DNA of 64,000 nucleotides from a virus: positions 1 through 64,000 of the IMG/VR virus record IMGVR_UViG_3300029787_000024. One strand, 5' to 3'. Below, piece after piece: positions 46,601 through 56,695 of the stretch. Below the pieces are notes generated by a model, which was not told the DNA's origin, made no database searches, and saw only the letters and a list, made by a program, of their open reading frames with translations. Each line of letters opens with the position of its first letter. The stretch's first letter is position 1. Made by a program: the position numbers and the translations under genes.

Positions 46601-49271
46601 AATCTTTAGCTACGTTAAATAACGTGCTTATCTTATCATAATCAGCTCCATCAAAATATAGGTCGATATAATCATTTAAATTTTCATTGTTAAAAGATTC
46701 TATATCTAAAGGAATATCTCCACCTGCGTGATTTTTTAATTCGTCAATATTATTAAACGCAACAATATTATCTAGGTTTGATTCAATATAAAAAGATAAA
46801 TTTTCGGAAAAATAAGCATTCTCAACGTTTTGGTGAGCAGCATCATTTGCTGATAATATGCCGAAATCTTCTGCAGGTATAAAAAACACAGTATCATTAC
46901 TCCAACCTGTTTGTTTGTTAAGCACCGCCCTATTTTCACTATTATAAGACAAATCTTTTAGCTTAAAGTATTTACCAGAAGGCCCACTATATTTTTCTGC
47001 TTCTGGAAACTGTATTGGCCTATCATATAAAGTAGGCTCAACGCTTTTAAGAACATCTTTTACTTCATCTTTAGAATATATATTTCTATACAATTCCATA
47101 TTTCCTGAAATAAATTCTACAAATGTTCTATGATTAGGTTCTGATAGCCAACTTTTTATAGAATTTACAGCATCTTTATTTCTGCCTTCAAATATTTTTT
47201 TAAAAAACTGTCCTATATTTTTTTCAAAAGACTCTCCATATTTTGAAAACTTATCTTTAAAAGTTTCTATATTTTTAAATAAAGAACCTTCCATTGACCA
47301 ACTTTCTTGTGAAGAGCCTTCTTGTGATAATTCGCCAGTGAAATTATAATCAACTTCTTCAATAGGGTCGGTCATAAACTCTTCATATTCTCGTCTTTCC
47401 CCTATAACATCTGTACCCCCTTGCTTAACATACTCCCAATAAGTTTCACGCTTATTAAACTCATCCATCATGATTTTATTAGCCTCTGTAGGATAAGGGT
47501 CATTTATATCTGGAACACCGTCTCCATCAAAGTCTAATTCATTTGTTCCCCATTTTGATTGTTCTTTTATTATTTCTTGAGACTGCCTAAGCTTATTATC
47601 TAATTCTTGTATTTTTTGCTTTATTATAGGTATATCATTTGGGCCTGCATTATCCAATTCTTTTAATAACTCTTCATACTGTTTATTATAACTTTCTTCA
47701 CCTAATAGCTCTACTTCTTCACCCATGTGGCCAATAACTATCCTACCATCTTCAGTTTCATAACCAAGTCCTGCATCATCAACCTTAATACCTTCACTAC
47801 TTTCTTTTTGTATCTTTTCTCTTAAATTAAGTATTTCTTCTTTTAAACCTGGAATATCATTTGGATTAGCGCTATCTAATTTTTCTAATAACTCTTGATA
47901 TTTAGCTTGATAATCAGTAGTGTCTTCTTCTTCTTCCATTATACCATCATCATCCGCTAATGGGTCTGATGGCAAAATTAAACCATCTCTAAACTCTTGC
48001 TCTGTTATTTCCCCTTTATTAAATTTATCCATTAGAATTTTATTATTCTCTGTAGGATATATATCATCAACATCAGGCACACCATCTCCGTCCCAATCTA
48101 ATTCACGTTTTCCTTCTGTTTCCCATTTTTCTTTTGCACTTTCAATTTTTTCATTTCTTTTGGTTATTGCATCTATTATTCTATTAACCTCATCATCACT
48201 GCCAGGCTCTATATTTTCAATTTCTTCAATTATCTCATTAAGTTCATCGTCATAATTAGGCTTTCCTTCAATTTTTTTAGTTGGGATAACTAATTCATCA
48301 CCTGTATATATTTTATCTTTGTCTTTAATATTAGGATTAAGCTCCATTAATTCCTCAACAGTTGTGTCAAATTTTTCAGCTAATTGACTTAAAGTATCGT
48401 CTTTTTGTATTGTATAATTCTCTTTAGTAATCTCTTCCTTATTATCACTTTCTTTCACAATAGGAGGCTCATTGTCTGTACCAGACTCATTATTATCAGG
48501 CGTAACTATTGGGTCAGTTATTTCATTATCTACTCTTGGTGTAGGAATTTGTTTATCTGGGTTCTTTTGATATTCATTATATTCTTTAATATATTCCTCT
48601 GAACTACTAGGAAAAATTAAACCTTCTTTTGATTTATCGTTTTTACCAATGTCATATAAATGCTCAACTCTACCTTTTGCTTTTTTTATTGCATTTTGCT
48701 CTACAATTTTTTTTTGTCCTACTATTTGATTTTGTAGTTCTTTAATAGAATTTTTTTCATATTTATTTGTATTTTTTGCTACAATAGCCTCCTGTTTTTC
48801 TATTTTCTTTTTTAAATCCTCAGTGGGGTTTTCCTCGTAAGCTTTTCGTAATTCTTTTAACGCCTTAGCTTCTTGCATATCGCTTAATACATCAGCCCCT
48901 TCAATTGTTGGTCTTTCAAAATTATGTTGAAAAGAATGAGCAGCATCTTCAACAGAGTTATATTCTCTTTCTAAATACTGTTTCATTCTTGAGTCTTTAT
49001 TATCTTCTGCAAAAATAAAATCAACTTGCCCTTTCCAATCAGTCTCCCAATCTTCACCAACATACTCTATCATGTTTTCTCTTCTGTCTCCAGCAATATT
49101 ATACTGAAACAAACCATAAGAGTTACCACTATCTCCAACTGCATTTATTACAAAATTAGATTCACCAGCTATATTAGAAAGTATACCCATAGCCTTATTA
49201 TGAGATAAACCATGTTTCTCAACTAAATAATTATAAACCTCTTGAGAACTTACTCTATTTTCTTTTGCCAT
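43629..49271 (-). CDS. Tail-lysozyme/LysM/TSP3 cargo protein, 1880 aa
   Basis: The N-terminal ~120 residues match the phage tail lysozyme domain: VYNYLVEKHGLSHNKAMGIL, SNIAGESNF (catalytic-type Glu) and NSYGLFQYN. After a coiled part, a LysM domain lies at ~283-332 (YTIQKDDTLSQLAEKFDT, NPNIKDKDKIYTGDELVIP). Two thrombospondin-type-3-like Ca repeats follow (DWDGDGVPDVDD from ~390; DFDGDGVPDIND from ~578) with duplicated helical segments (NDIPGLKEEI, NDIPIIKQKI). The C-terminal ~250 residues are helical. It likely opens peptidoglycan during DNA entry. Confidence 0.82.
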   Translation of the reverse strand: MAKENRVSSQEVYNYLVEKHGLSHNKAMGILSNIAGESNFVINAVGDSGNSYGLFQYNIAGDRRENMIEYVGEDWETDWKGQVDFIFAEDNKDSRMKQYLEREYNSVEDAAHSFQHNFERPTIEGADVLSDMQEAKALKELRKAYEENPTEDLKKKIEKQEAIVAKNTNKYEKNSIKELQNQIVGQKKIVEQNAIKKAKGRVEHLYDIGKNDKSKEGLIFPSSSEEYIKEYNEYQKNPDKQIPTPRVDNEITDPIVTPDNNESGTDNEPPIVKESDNKEEITKENYTIQKDDTLSQLAEKFDTTVEELMELNPNIKDKDKIYTGDELVIPTKKIEGKPNYDDELNEIIEEIENIEPGSDDEVNRIIDAITKRNEKIESAKEKWETEGKRELDWDGDGVPDVDDIYPTENNKILMDKFNKGEITEQEFRDGLILPSDPLADDDGIMEEEEDTTDYQAKYQELLEKLDSANPNDIPGLKEEILNLREKIQKESSEGIKVDDAGLGYETEDGRIVIGHMGEEVELLGEESYNKQYEELLKELDNAGPNDIPIIKQKIQELDNKLRQSQEIIKEQSKWGTNELDFDGDGVPDINDPYPTEANKIMMDEFNKRETYWEYVKQGGTDVIGERREYEEFMTDPIEEVDYNFTGELSQEGSSQESWSMEGSLFKNIETFKDKFSKYGESFEKNIGQFFKKIFEGRNKDAVNSIKSWLSEPNHRTFVEFISGNMELYRNIYSKDEVKDVLKSVEPTLYDRPIQFPEAEKYSGPSGKYFKLKDLSYNSENRAVLNKQTGWSNDTVFFIPAEDFGILSANDAAHQNVENAYFSENLSFYIESNLDNIVAFNNIDELKNHAGGDIPLDIESFNNENLNDYIDLYFDGADYDKISTLFNVAKDSSSQADWEEDQFTSYQDYNKIPYEDYEFSYKFKSKYFRGIPHDPDTGLAYTPEQFNSLYTSPEDVNIIVPVGMDDLIVTQSGDPNRGKRAFGSDLVPSGMINNFETLIELKESGYVVDTTYGERSTPDGRTGLMIYPPNSYIDKHGAWVNANGYAYYWQNNGSFTTSNKRYTHDDFPGMNLEDDPLLYMGSIATIENGGYWDVKTQFMFTESGVHRDNLGRLIKLDSNGIEYKMSDDVGSFPSDKVSGYWRPTNRGKRTAKKLGMPYDPSTDHFYSPGSYKKGKEWFTSDGLQITLDERYNEITTIHLPKNMRDSETYKKTGWQWNNRDKSWYPPNAFRGEDGRFYIDVNASTDASGLDIIEDRGTEDKMFEIQKSTGENVAIDNAHNINFNVSIPITGSNIDEQTLIDYNKAYPDGIPLDVLENELSGSYTFVDDGKYNAQDFPGLPGLGQGNDAKVLAFAGQLKDSGYVWASEHGRFFQPGTTKGYWDPNAGEKGEFIDDNNYYDSEGYVYRSTKLDDGTYAHTWQHTNKSMQNAGWVQYGDGFLPPGTYVDENKDLRVQVGTEKDDKLDRFVLYHSEGKSDEDDNVDSTIGERYGIQVDDAGNPYYRVKDDEGNYGENIPFTPNNSADRNLRNFSVSYSASQIEYFESQGMVQSDLALNTTVSESLSPIDGSNSVWLPEGSYQDDDGNWRMPLDSEGYTQSSEDLYYTPQRESGSRGLDSIYSAIPMTKEDYDKYNQTQKDALNDPTLNMQELVGDWNPWQNAVNKIGNFWDKHGKTATTLLQAGTGILAMHKAMKDIPVEDMPELSPDFKAFQRMSKELAQSGMDPKTKYAARKDLGEAYNAGITNAMRASGGSRATFLANAGVLNANKVKGLLKLSAVDAEQRKKNMDSYGKVMAQAETFLKETAAVENKMKYAELKRQSDVFGGIGSSLIGNIINDLSYAETMKEMGPMIEEQVNLLYKQKVQADLDAVNTGTGTEDDNTQTGG

Positions 49272-49283
49272 TAAATCTATTTT

Positions 49284-50612
49284 TTATTTATAACCACCTG
49301 GCCACTTATCCATAGCGTTAGAAATAAATTTTCCTAACTCCATAAAGTTACCTGAATCTTTTAATTTTTCTATATTTTTTGAATCTTTTGTAGAAAATAT
49401 CATTTCATCTCCTTCAAACTCAACCATATTACCACTTTTTGTAAAACCAGGAATGCCACCTTTTTCATGTGATGGACCAAAAGCCCTTCCTCCTTTATCA
49501 AGTTTATGAGTATACTTTAAATGCTCTGGCCTTTTTTGTACACCACCTTTATCAAAACTAGTTTTTAAAAATTGTTTATAATCATCTGATAAATATTTAC
49601 TAGAAACTCTAGCCCCTTTATCTGCAACTATACCAGAATGGCCAAGTGGAGAATATGGAGTATTTACATCTTGATTTACTATACCAGAATGACCAAATGG
49701 AGTAAAGCCCCATTTTTCTTCAGACCTTAATCTAGACAATTCATCTGCAGATGCAATGTCTTCAGTTCTTGTATTAAGTCTTTGTTGTTCTTTTAAATAT
49801 AAGTCTGCTAAACTTTCGTTTACAGCCAACTTTCTAGATACTTTTCTTTTCATTAAATCAGCAGCAAGCATTGTCGGGGCTTTTATTGCCTCTAACCAAC
49901 CCATAGGGTCTAATCCAGTTGCAGCAGTACCAATACCTTTTACAAATTGTAAGGCTCTACCTGCAACTTCTCCAGCACCAACAGTAGTATCATCATTATC
50001 TGATAACCATTCTTCAGGTTTAATTGCAGATGCTAAAGCAGAAGTTCCTAATTTTTGTACATCAGTAAGTTTAGATACAGCTTCTTGACCTGGTTGTAAA
50101 AGTTGGTTTAATTTACTTTGACCTTTAAAAAGATTTTTAATACCAAATAATCCAGGGTTTTCTGCAGGAATATTTGTAAGCTCTTCTTTTACAAACTTTG
50201 GCGTCATGTCTATTGGATTAGTTGGTGTAAGTTCAGTTAAACCTTTTCGCTCTATTGGGGTTATCTGCGCAAAACGCTCTTTAGGTCTGCCAAAGGGTAA
50301 GTCAAGGTGGGTTCTTGATTGATTTATTATGCCAGAATGACCAGGTGGAGAATAAATAGTTTTACCGCTTCCTTGTAACATAGACATTAAAGTTTCTTCT
50401 TGGCCAGGATATGCTTTTTTAAATATATCAAAGTCTCTAATAAAATCAGGGTTTTTCATAAAATCTGTACCCCCATATGCACTCATCATTCCTTGTGCTG
50501 ATTCGTCTATTTTTGAGGTCATACCTAAAGTTCTATCACCATAAGTACCTCCAGCAACATTTTCTAATTCTAAAAGTTGTTTAAGTTTTTCTTCATTTAT
50601 ATTTAAAGCCAT
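49284..50612 (-). CDS. GHSGI-repeat virion protein, 442 aa
   Basis: It contains three copies of a P-x-GHSGI-[IV] unit (GHSGI at about 91, 307 and 324; the first two followed by N-Q) and a C-terminal section FGPSHEKGGIPGFTKSGN with VEFEGDEMIFS, a pattern common at the ends of phage tail/tape-measure or cargo proteins (PSH..GGI...E-x-E-GDE). The centre has a hydrophobic Ala/Gly-rich stretch. It lies between muzzle and cargo genes, so it is probably an ejection or tail-interior protein. No enzymatic residues seen. Confidence 0.7.
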   Translation of the reverse strand: MALNINEEKLKQLLELENVAGGTYGDRTLGMTSKIDESAQGMMSAYGGTDFMKNPDFIRDFDIFKKAYPGQEETLMSMLQGSGKTIYSPPGHSGIINQSRTHLDLPFGRPKERFAQITPIERKGLTELTPTNPIDMTPKFVKEELTNIPAENPGLFGIKNLFKGQSKLNQLLQPGQEAVSKLTDVQKLGTSALASAIKPEEWLSDNDDTTVGAGEVAGRALQFVKGIGTAATGLDPMGWLEAIKAPTMLAADLMKRKVSRKLAVNESLADLYLKEQQRLNTRTEDIASADELSRLRSEEKWGFTPFGHSGIVNQDVNTPYSPLGHSGIVADKGARVSSKYLSDDYKQFLKTSFDKGGVQKRPEHLKYTHKLDKGGRAFGPSHEKGGIPGFTKSGNMVEFEGDEMIFSTKDSKNIEKLKDSGNFMELGKFISNAMDKWPGGYK

Positions 50613-50623
50613 ATTATTAAATT

Positions 50624-53600
50624 TTAAAGTCTTGAGTATCTATAAAAAGGAACAACAGAGAATATATTAAATTTTTCACTTTTAATACTTCCATATTCCA
50701 AATCTTCATTCTCATTAATTATACCATTTTCTTTCCATCCTAAAACCATTTTAACTTTAGCATGAGTCCCCCTAACTGTATTTTCTAAATTATTTTCATT
50801 TTCTGACGTTCCTAATCTTCTCATTGGAGTATAATGCACAGCATCTTTAACTGTGTACCAAGTCTTTCTATTACTAGGTTGTAGATTATCTTGAGGAGAA
50901 TATATATCTGCTCCTCTATCAAGTTCTACAATATCTCTTCTATTTCCAGCACCTTTGAATACAAATTTACGAAAATAATTATATCTACTTCCTTCATCTG
51001 TATCAGAGCTCATCATTATCTGAATTTTGTCAAATAATTTACTTTGAAAAGGTTCATCATTAAAAACCACTTCAAATTCAAAAGGCTCTTTATATGATTG
51101 AAATGGGATAGGTTCATTATCGTCTGTTGGATAATAATACCCTTGTTCACCAACATTATCAAGCACTGTATCATAATCCCAAATATAATAATCTATTCCT
51201 CCAAAATTTAAATATCTATGAATACCTATTTCTTCAAAGTAGTCAAAATTATCATAATTGTTTTGATAACCATTTGATAAATATATAGAAGATAATGGAT
51301 TTATATCTGAATCATAAGTACAATACAATCTTCCTTTAAATTTAAAATAATCAGCAGCCCTTTTAGATGAAAAAGATGTAAATGCTCCAAGTAATTCATT
51401 ATATATAATTGTTTTAGGAGCGTCACCTTCTGCTTTTAATGTTAACAAAACTTCGCTATATTCAGGGTCATGTCCAATAGATATACCACCAAGACCATCG
51501 CCTAAAGTATTATATAGTTCATTAAATTGCTGATTATAATTTTCAGAAGCAGGCACATCATATACTCTATTAGTTAAAGGAGAATCATTAATAACTTTAT
51601 TTTTATATGTATCAAAATATGATTGCATTCCAGAAGCGTCTCCTAAAGAGTCTACACTAAAACCACCTTTTTTAGGTCTAAGTCCTAAAGATAAAAACTT
51701 ACAATTAGAATCATCATAAAAATATACAGAAGAATCTGTTTCTGCTCTACCATGAAAATGTTGACTTCCATATTGTTGGCTAATATAATCATATCTTTCT
51801 AAAGCGGCACCACTTCCTGTTGCAGCTTGTATATCTTGACCTTCTTCGGTTTTTATTAAAACTCTTGGATTAACACTTAACTTACAAACACCAGAATCTT
51901 GTAACGCAAATAAACTATCTTTTAATAAAAACATTTGTGTTATAGGTCCTTTTACATAATCTAAATCTTTAAATTGATTAATAGGAAAAACAGAATATGA
52001 ATCAGAGTATTCTCCTGTAAATTTTTGCTCTGACCAAGCAACAGTAGATGGCCATTGAAAAACTTCTCTAAAATCAGTAGGTCTAGTCATAAAAGATAAT
52101 ATACTTTGACCACTATGGTAAACCTCATTATATCTATAATCATCTTCTTGAGCTCTTGGTATTTTAGCCCCAGTGCTTCCAAAAAACATTCCGTGCCTTA
52201 AATCTAAATTAACATCTGATTCTATAGGAACCTGATAGCCTATACAAACAGCTCTATCGCTATTTCCTTGTTTAAATGTTTTTCTGTGGTCAAAAAGTCC
52301 AATAAAAGTATCTCCACCAAAAACCTTATTTCCACTATTCCCTATATCAAGCTGAGACTCTCCAAATACTTGATTTTGAAAATCACCAACTGGTGTAAAA
52401 TGACCTGTAGACTGAAAAATATTTCTAGAAAAAGCTCCTGGACTATACCCACCATACATAGTGTTTAAACTTTTTACTCTAGTTATTTGAGCAACAGTTA
52501 CTTCTGGACTATAAGTAGACCTTCCCCCATTTCCTGCTATAGCTTCAGTTGCAGCTCCTATTCCTTTATGTACAGTTTCTGGATAATTATAACCCCAAAT
52601 TTGCTGTCTAGTTAGAGGTAATTGAGATGCATCACCAAGCGCTATTGCTATTGTTTTTGCATTATCGTTATATACCGACCTAGACAAATAACCATTTGTG
52701 CTTTGCCCTTGAACACCATCTAAAGCTAAAGCAAAAACACTAAACGATTCAAACATTGTTAAATCTTGAAAAACATTTCCATTTATATAATTTTTTGAAG
52801 CACCCGTTAAATCAGAGAATATTTCTTCACCTGGCCCAACCACTTTAGCATATTTAATTGTTGCTTCAGGAAAATAATTTTCAATATTTCCTCCTAGAAC
52901 ATTTTCATTAATGTCACTAGCTACTCCAGTTGGCGAACTATCTAAATCACCACTTTGTAATTCTGCAAACGGAAGGCCTTGAGCACGTTTAGAGCCTTCA
53001 GGTAAAAAATAAGGAGACGCATTAGACCAATCATCTTCATTATTAAAAGTTACATTTATTAAGGGGTTTCCTTGTGGAGCGTCAAATGTTGACTTTCCTA
53101 AAGAGTATTGAGGGTAACAAGAAATTCTTTTTGAATAATATTTAGTATAGAACCCAGCCTTAACCGTATCATTACTTAAGGCATTAGAATAAGGACCGTC
53201 ATATTCATTACCTAAAACATCTTCGTAATAATGACCATATAATTCTTGATAATTATCAGAGCCACCTTGATTTGAAAATTGATATTGCCAGGCACCAGCT
53301 TCGTATGTTTCACCAAACATATTAACAGACCCACCTGATAATAAGTCTTCTTTTATACATGCGGCAAATTGATATAAAGAACCTGCAGTACCAAAATTAC
53401 CTGTAACAGTTGATTCATTAAATTCTTGAAAAACATTACCTAATCCTCCTGCACTTTCACCATGATAATATTGGTCAGACAATTCCATGTTCCAATAAAT
53501 ATTAGGGTTTTCAGCCCCATACTGTGAATTATTATATAGTTGTGAAACATTTTGTTTATAACAATAGGCAGACTCTACAAGTCTTAATCTATCTGAAGGA

Positions 53601-56600
53601 GAACTTAGATATAAAAAATCTTCATTTAAAATAACATCAGGAGAATCTAAATAAAATATATTAGAAGAGCTTTCTCTAAAGCCATAATATTTTGATTTTT
53701 CCCAATCAGACTCTTCTTCATCACTAACAAAACCACCAGCACCAGCCGCAAAAGCATTATATTTTGTTTGAAGAATAGGGGTAAATAAAGGAAATGATGG
53801 ATTAACAAATCTATCTTTTCTATCTACAATCTCTGATTCTACATCACCCTCAGTATCATTAGCAATATATTCAGCCCTTCCTATTATACCAGAAGTAATA
53901 ATAGTTTTATTATCTTCTGTCCTTGGGACCCTAACTATAGAATAGCCTCCTACTTTTTTTGCAGTATCAGAAGATATTTTTACTTCAAAATAAGGGTATA
54001 AAGCACAAGCTGTTGTATCAGTAACTGAGCCTCCTACAGGAGTATTAACATATTGTTGAGACACAACTCTTTTAAATCCGTGGTCTACTCGAGTTCTAGA
54101 TGTTTGATAATAATATGGATATTTTTGATATGCCCCAGTTATACTACCTGAATCATCATATTTAGCGGCTATATATTCTGTACTATGTTCTGGCATTCTT
54201 ATATCGCCTATTCTTTTTACAAATAAAGGTGAACCTTTTTTATCGTAAAATAATAATCCAAATCTATAAATTTCACCTCTTCTATATCCTACATAATTAG
54301 AATTATAAACTGGGTTTGAATAATTTTTATAAAAATTGCCATAATCCTGTACATTATCAAAAGGAGGTTCACAACTTATGCCATCTAAATTTCGTATTAA
54401 TTGCGATTGACTATCTATAGTTGGCATGTTTTCATCGTCCAAAATTTTAAAAGTAACTCTAACTCCTTCTTCTTCTCCCGTTTGAGGATTAACTTCATCA
54501 AAATATTTACTTTGAGCGCCAAAAATACCTCTTGCGGAATTATTAGGAGTAGATTCATTTTCAGCATACAAAGCACAAAACCAGTAAGCTGAAGCGTCAT
54601 CACCTGGAGTACCAGGACCTTTTATATATTTATAATGTGAGTATGGATTATAATCTGTTACATATGTACGGCTTTGACCCTGATATTCAGTTGGTGTCAT
54701 AACAGAGTTTGTTCCATAATCTATACCAGCTCTAGAATACATTAAGTCATGATATAAATTTGGATTTCCATCCTCGTAACTGTGTGGCTCGTTTTTATAA
54801 TTATAAGAAGCCACTGTAAAATCAGTATTAATTTTTATAGCTTCATTATTTAAGTTACCACAAAATAATCTATTATCTTTTGTTTCTAAAGCCTTACAAG
54901 TATCCCAATTAATTTGATTAACATTAAAATCTACTATACTTATTTCTTCTAAAGTACTTTCTGTTCCTGTATGAATAAAGTCTATTGTATTTTGTCCATC
55001 AATAACTTCTGGTATTACATATTCATTAAAAACTATTGGAGAGCCAGCTGGTGTATCTGCGTCCATATATGGAACAGCAATCATTTGTATTTTGCTAAAT
55101 CTAGTATCAAGATTTGAAACAATACCTTTTATAGATTTACCAGTATTATTTCCAGGCTCATTTCCCTGAGTGTAAGCAGATGGCTCTGAAGAGCCTGTTG
55201 CTGGAACACTCGCTGGGTTTGATAGGGGGGATATTTGAGAAACCCTACCATCTACAGTTTTATATCTGTAACAATAAGAAAAAGATATAGAATCTAAAGA
55301 ACCGCCATCTTTAAATCCAGTAACTTTTGGAACATTAAATATAGCTGGGCTAAATAAATTAAAATATTCTGGAACATTTACCCAAGGATAATATACCTCA
55401 GGCTCTAATCCAACATTCATACTTCTTAAAGGAAATTCTGTATCAGTAAAATATATTCTTCTTGTAATTTCATTTTCTTCAGAACCTACAACTTTTAATT
55501 TCTTTTTAGGTGAAAATCCTAAATTACCAGCAAAGTAAACTGTATAACTAGAAGCTCCAACTACATCTTGACCTATTATATTTAAAACGGGGTCTGGAAC
55601 AATTGCATCTGAACCAGAAAGTTGTCCATCAGCTTGTTGATATACTTTTAAAACTAAATCTGGAGTTCCAGTAAGAATTGATAAAGCTGGCCAATGTGCT
55701 AATAAAATTAAATAATCAGAAAATCCATATGTTCCTAAAATTTGAAGCCCCCAATTTTCAGGAGTTAAACCTGATTCTAAAATATTTTCATAATTATTTA
55801 GTAAAGAATCTTGAATAAAAAAATTTAATTCTTGAAAATTAACAACAGATGGAGAGATATTTATTACACTTCCACCAAAAGTGTCTGAATTATTAGATAA
55901 ATAATTAGAAACATTTGCCGTTATAATATTTATAATATTACTATATGCCCCACCTAAAGCAACTTCTTCAGATATTCCAAATCCTGCTAAAAAATCTACT
56001 ACAATATCTGTCACCCATTGATTTACATCTCCATATTGAACGCTACCGTTACCAGTTATATTAACATTAAAGCTTGTTACATAATCATCTGGATTAGCAT
56101 TATTAACAAATGACCAAGTTACTTCATCTGTATCTGTTCCAAATACATAGTCGTCTAAATTAGATTGATGATAAATAAATGCTGTTATAGGAATAGAGTC
56201 ATTTGAGTTAATAGCATTTGCAACAATAAGGTCTACATCAGGAAAAGTATTTATATAGTCACCACTAAGCATAGAGTCAGTTAATGATGTTTCTATTGTA
56301 TATTCATTTCCATTATTAGTTATTATAGTAATATTTGCCTGTAAAAAATATCCTTGTAGATTATTCTCTCCATCACCAAAAGAAATAGATTCAGCAGGGA
56401 TTGTTTGACCATTAAGAATACCTGGATAAGGGTCATCTGGCCCAAATGTATATCCACTTACTCCCCATGAACCTTGATTAGATAAAGCGGGCACATCAAC
56501 TTGAAAAGACATTTCACTTTGAAAGTCTATAGCCTTTCTATCACTGGGATAAGGCTGTATACTTACATTGTCTCCATCAAAACTAGTTAACCTTGCATTT

Positions 56601-56695
56601 TTAGCATATCTATATGTTTGCTTTGGCTGAAGAGATTCTTCTGCATCAGCATTCATTCCTTTTACAAAACTATTTGGTTTTCCTGGTTTCGCCAT
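50624..56695 (-). CDS. Tail muzzle/stabilisation protein, 2023 aa
   Basis: Starts MAKPGKPNSFVKGMNADAEE followed by LQPKQTYRYAKNARLTS, the typical entry of phage stabilisation/tail-nozzle proteins (F.KGMN.D....L..G.YR.A.N.R). The protein is very long, strand-rich, with many Tyr, Asn and Ser, and ends in a positively charged strand region (YNYFRKFVFKGAGNRRDIVE ... GTHAKVKMVLGW). Location directly after the ring proteins matches the muzzle (distal tail tube) of crAss-like phages. One-base overlap with the gene upstream. Confidence 0.78.
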   Translation of the reverse strand: MAKPGKPNSFVKGMNADAEESLQPKQTYRYAKNARLTSFDGDNVSIQPYPSDRKAIDFQSEMSFQVDVPALSNQGSWGVSGYTFGPDDPYPGILNGQTIPAESISFGDGENNLQGYFLQANITIITNNGNEYTIETSLTDSMLSGDYINTFPDVDLIVANAINSNDSIPITAFIYHQSNLDDYVFGTDTDEVTWSFVNNANPDDYVTSFNVNITGNGSVQYGDVNQWVTDIVVDFLAGFGISEEVALGGAYSNIINIITANVSNYLSNNSDTFGGSVINISPSVVNFQELNFFIQDSLLNNYENILESGLTPENWGLQILGTYGFSDYLILLAHWPALSILTGTPDLVLKVYQQADGQLSGSDAIVPDPVLNIIGQDVVGASSYTVYFAGNLGFSPKKKLKVVGSEENEITRRIYFTDTEFPLRSMNVGLEPEVYYPWVNVPEYFNLFSPAIFNVPKVTGFKDGGSLDSISFSYCYRYKTVDGRVSQISPLSNPASVPATGSSEPSAYTQGNEPGNNTGKSIKGIVSNLDTRFSKIQMIAVPYMDADTPAGSPIVFNEYVIPEVIDGQNTIDFIHTGTESTLEEISIVDFNVNQINWDTCKALETKDNRLFCGNLNNEAIKINTDFTVASYNYKNEPHSYEDGNPNLYHDLMYSRAGIDYGTNSVMTPTEYQGQSRTYVTDYNPYSHYKYIKGPGTPGDDASAYWFCALYAENESTPNNSARGIFGAQSKYFDEVNPQTGEEEGVRVTFKILDDENMPTIDSQSQLIRNLDGISCEPPFDNVQDYGNFYKNYSNPVYNSNYVGYRRGEIYRFGLLFYDKKGSPLFVKRIGDIRMPEHSTEYIAAKYDDSGSITGAYQKYPYYYQTSRTRVDHGFKRVVSQQYVNTPVGGSVTDTTACALYPYFEVKISSDTAKKVGGYSIVRVPRTEDNKTIITSGIIGRAEYIANDTEGDVESEIVDRKDRFVNPSFPLFTPILQTKYNAFAAGAGGFVSDEEESDWEKSKYYGFRESSSNIFYLDSPDVILNEDFLYLSSPSDRLRLVESAYCYKQNVSQLYNNSQYGAENPNIYWNMELSDQYYHGESAGGLGNVFQEFNESTVTGNFGTAGSLYQFAACIKEDLLSGGSVNMFGETYEAGAWQYQFSNQGGSDNYQELYGHYYEDVLGNEYDGPYSNALSNDTVKAGFYTKYYSKRISCYPQYSLGKSTFDAPQGNPLINVTFNNEDDWSNASPYFLPEGSKRAQGLPFAELQSGDLDSSPTGVASDINENVLGGNIENYFPEATIKYAKVVGPGEEIFSDLTGASKNYINGNVFQDLTMFESFSVFALALDGVQGQSTNGYLSRSVYNDNAKTIAIALGDASQLPLTRQQIWGYNYPETVHKGIGAATEAIAGNGGRSTYSPEVTVAQITRVKSLNTMYGGYSPGAFSRNIFQSTGHFTPVGDFQNQVFGESQLDIGNSGNKVFGGDTFIGLFDHRKTFKQGNSDRAVCIGYQVPIESDVNLDLRHGMFFGSTGAKIPRAQEDDYRYNEVYHSGQSILSFMTRPTDFREVFQWPSTVAWSEQKFTGEYSDSYSVFPINQFKDLDYVKGPITQMFLLKDSLFALQDSGVCKLSVNPRVLIKTEEGQDIQAATGSGAALERYDYISQQYGSQHFHGRAETDSSVYFYDDSNCKFLSLGLRPKKGGFSVDSLGDASGMQSYFDTYKNKVINDSPLTNRVYDVPASENYNQQFNELYNTLGDGLGGISIGHDPEYSEVLLTLKAEGDAPKTIIYNELLGAFTSFSSKRAADYFKFKGRLYCTYDSDINPLSSIYLSNGYQNNYDNFDYFEEIGIHRYLNFGGIDYYIWDYDTVLDNVGEQGYYYPTDDNEPIPFQSYKEPFEFEVVFNDEPFQSKLFDKIQIMMSSDTDEGSRYNYFRKFVFKGAGNRRDIVELDRGADIYSPQDNLQPSNRKTWYTVKDAVHYTPMRRLGTSENENNLENTVRGTHAKVKMVLGWKENGIINENEDLEYGSIKSEKFNIFSVVPFYRYSRL

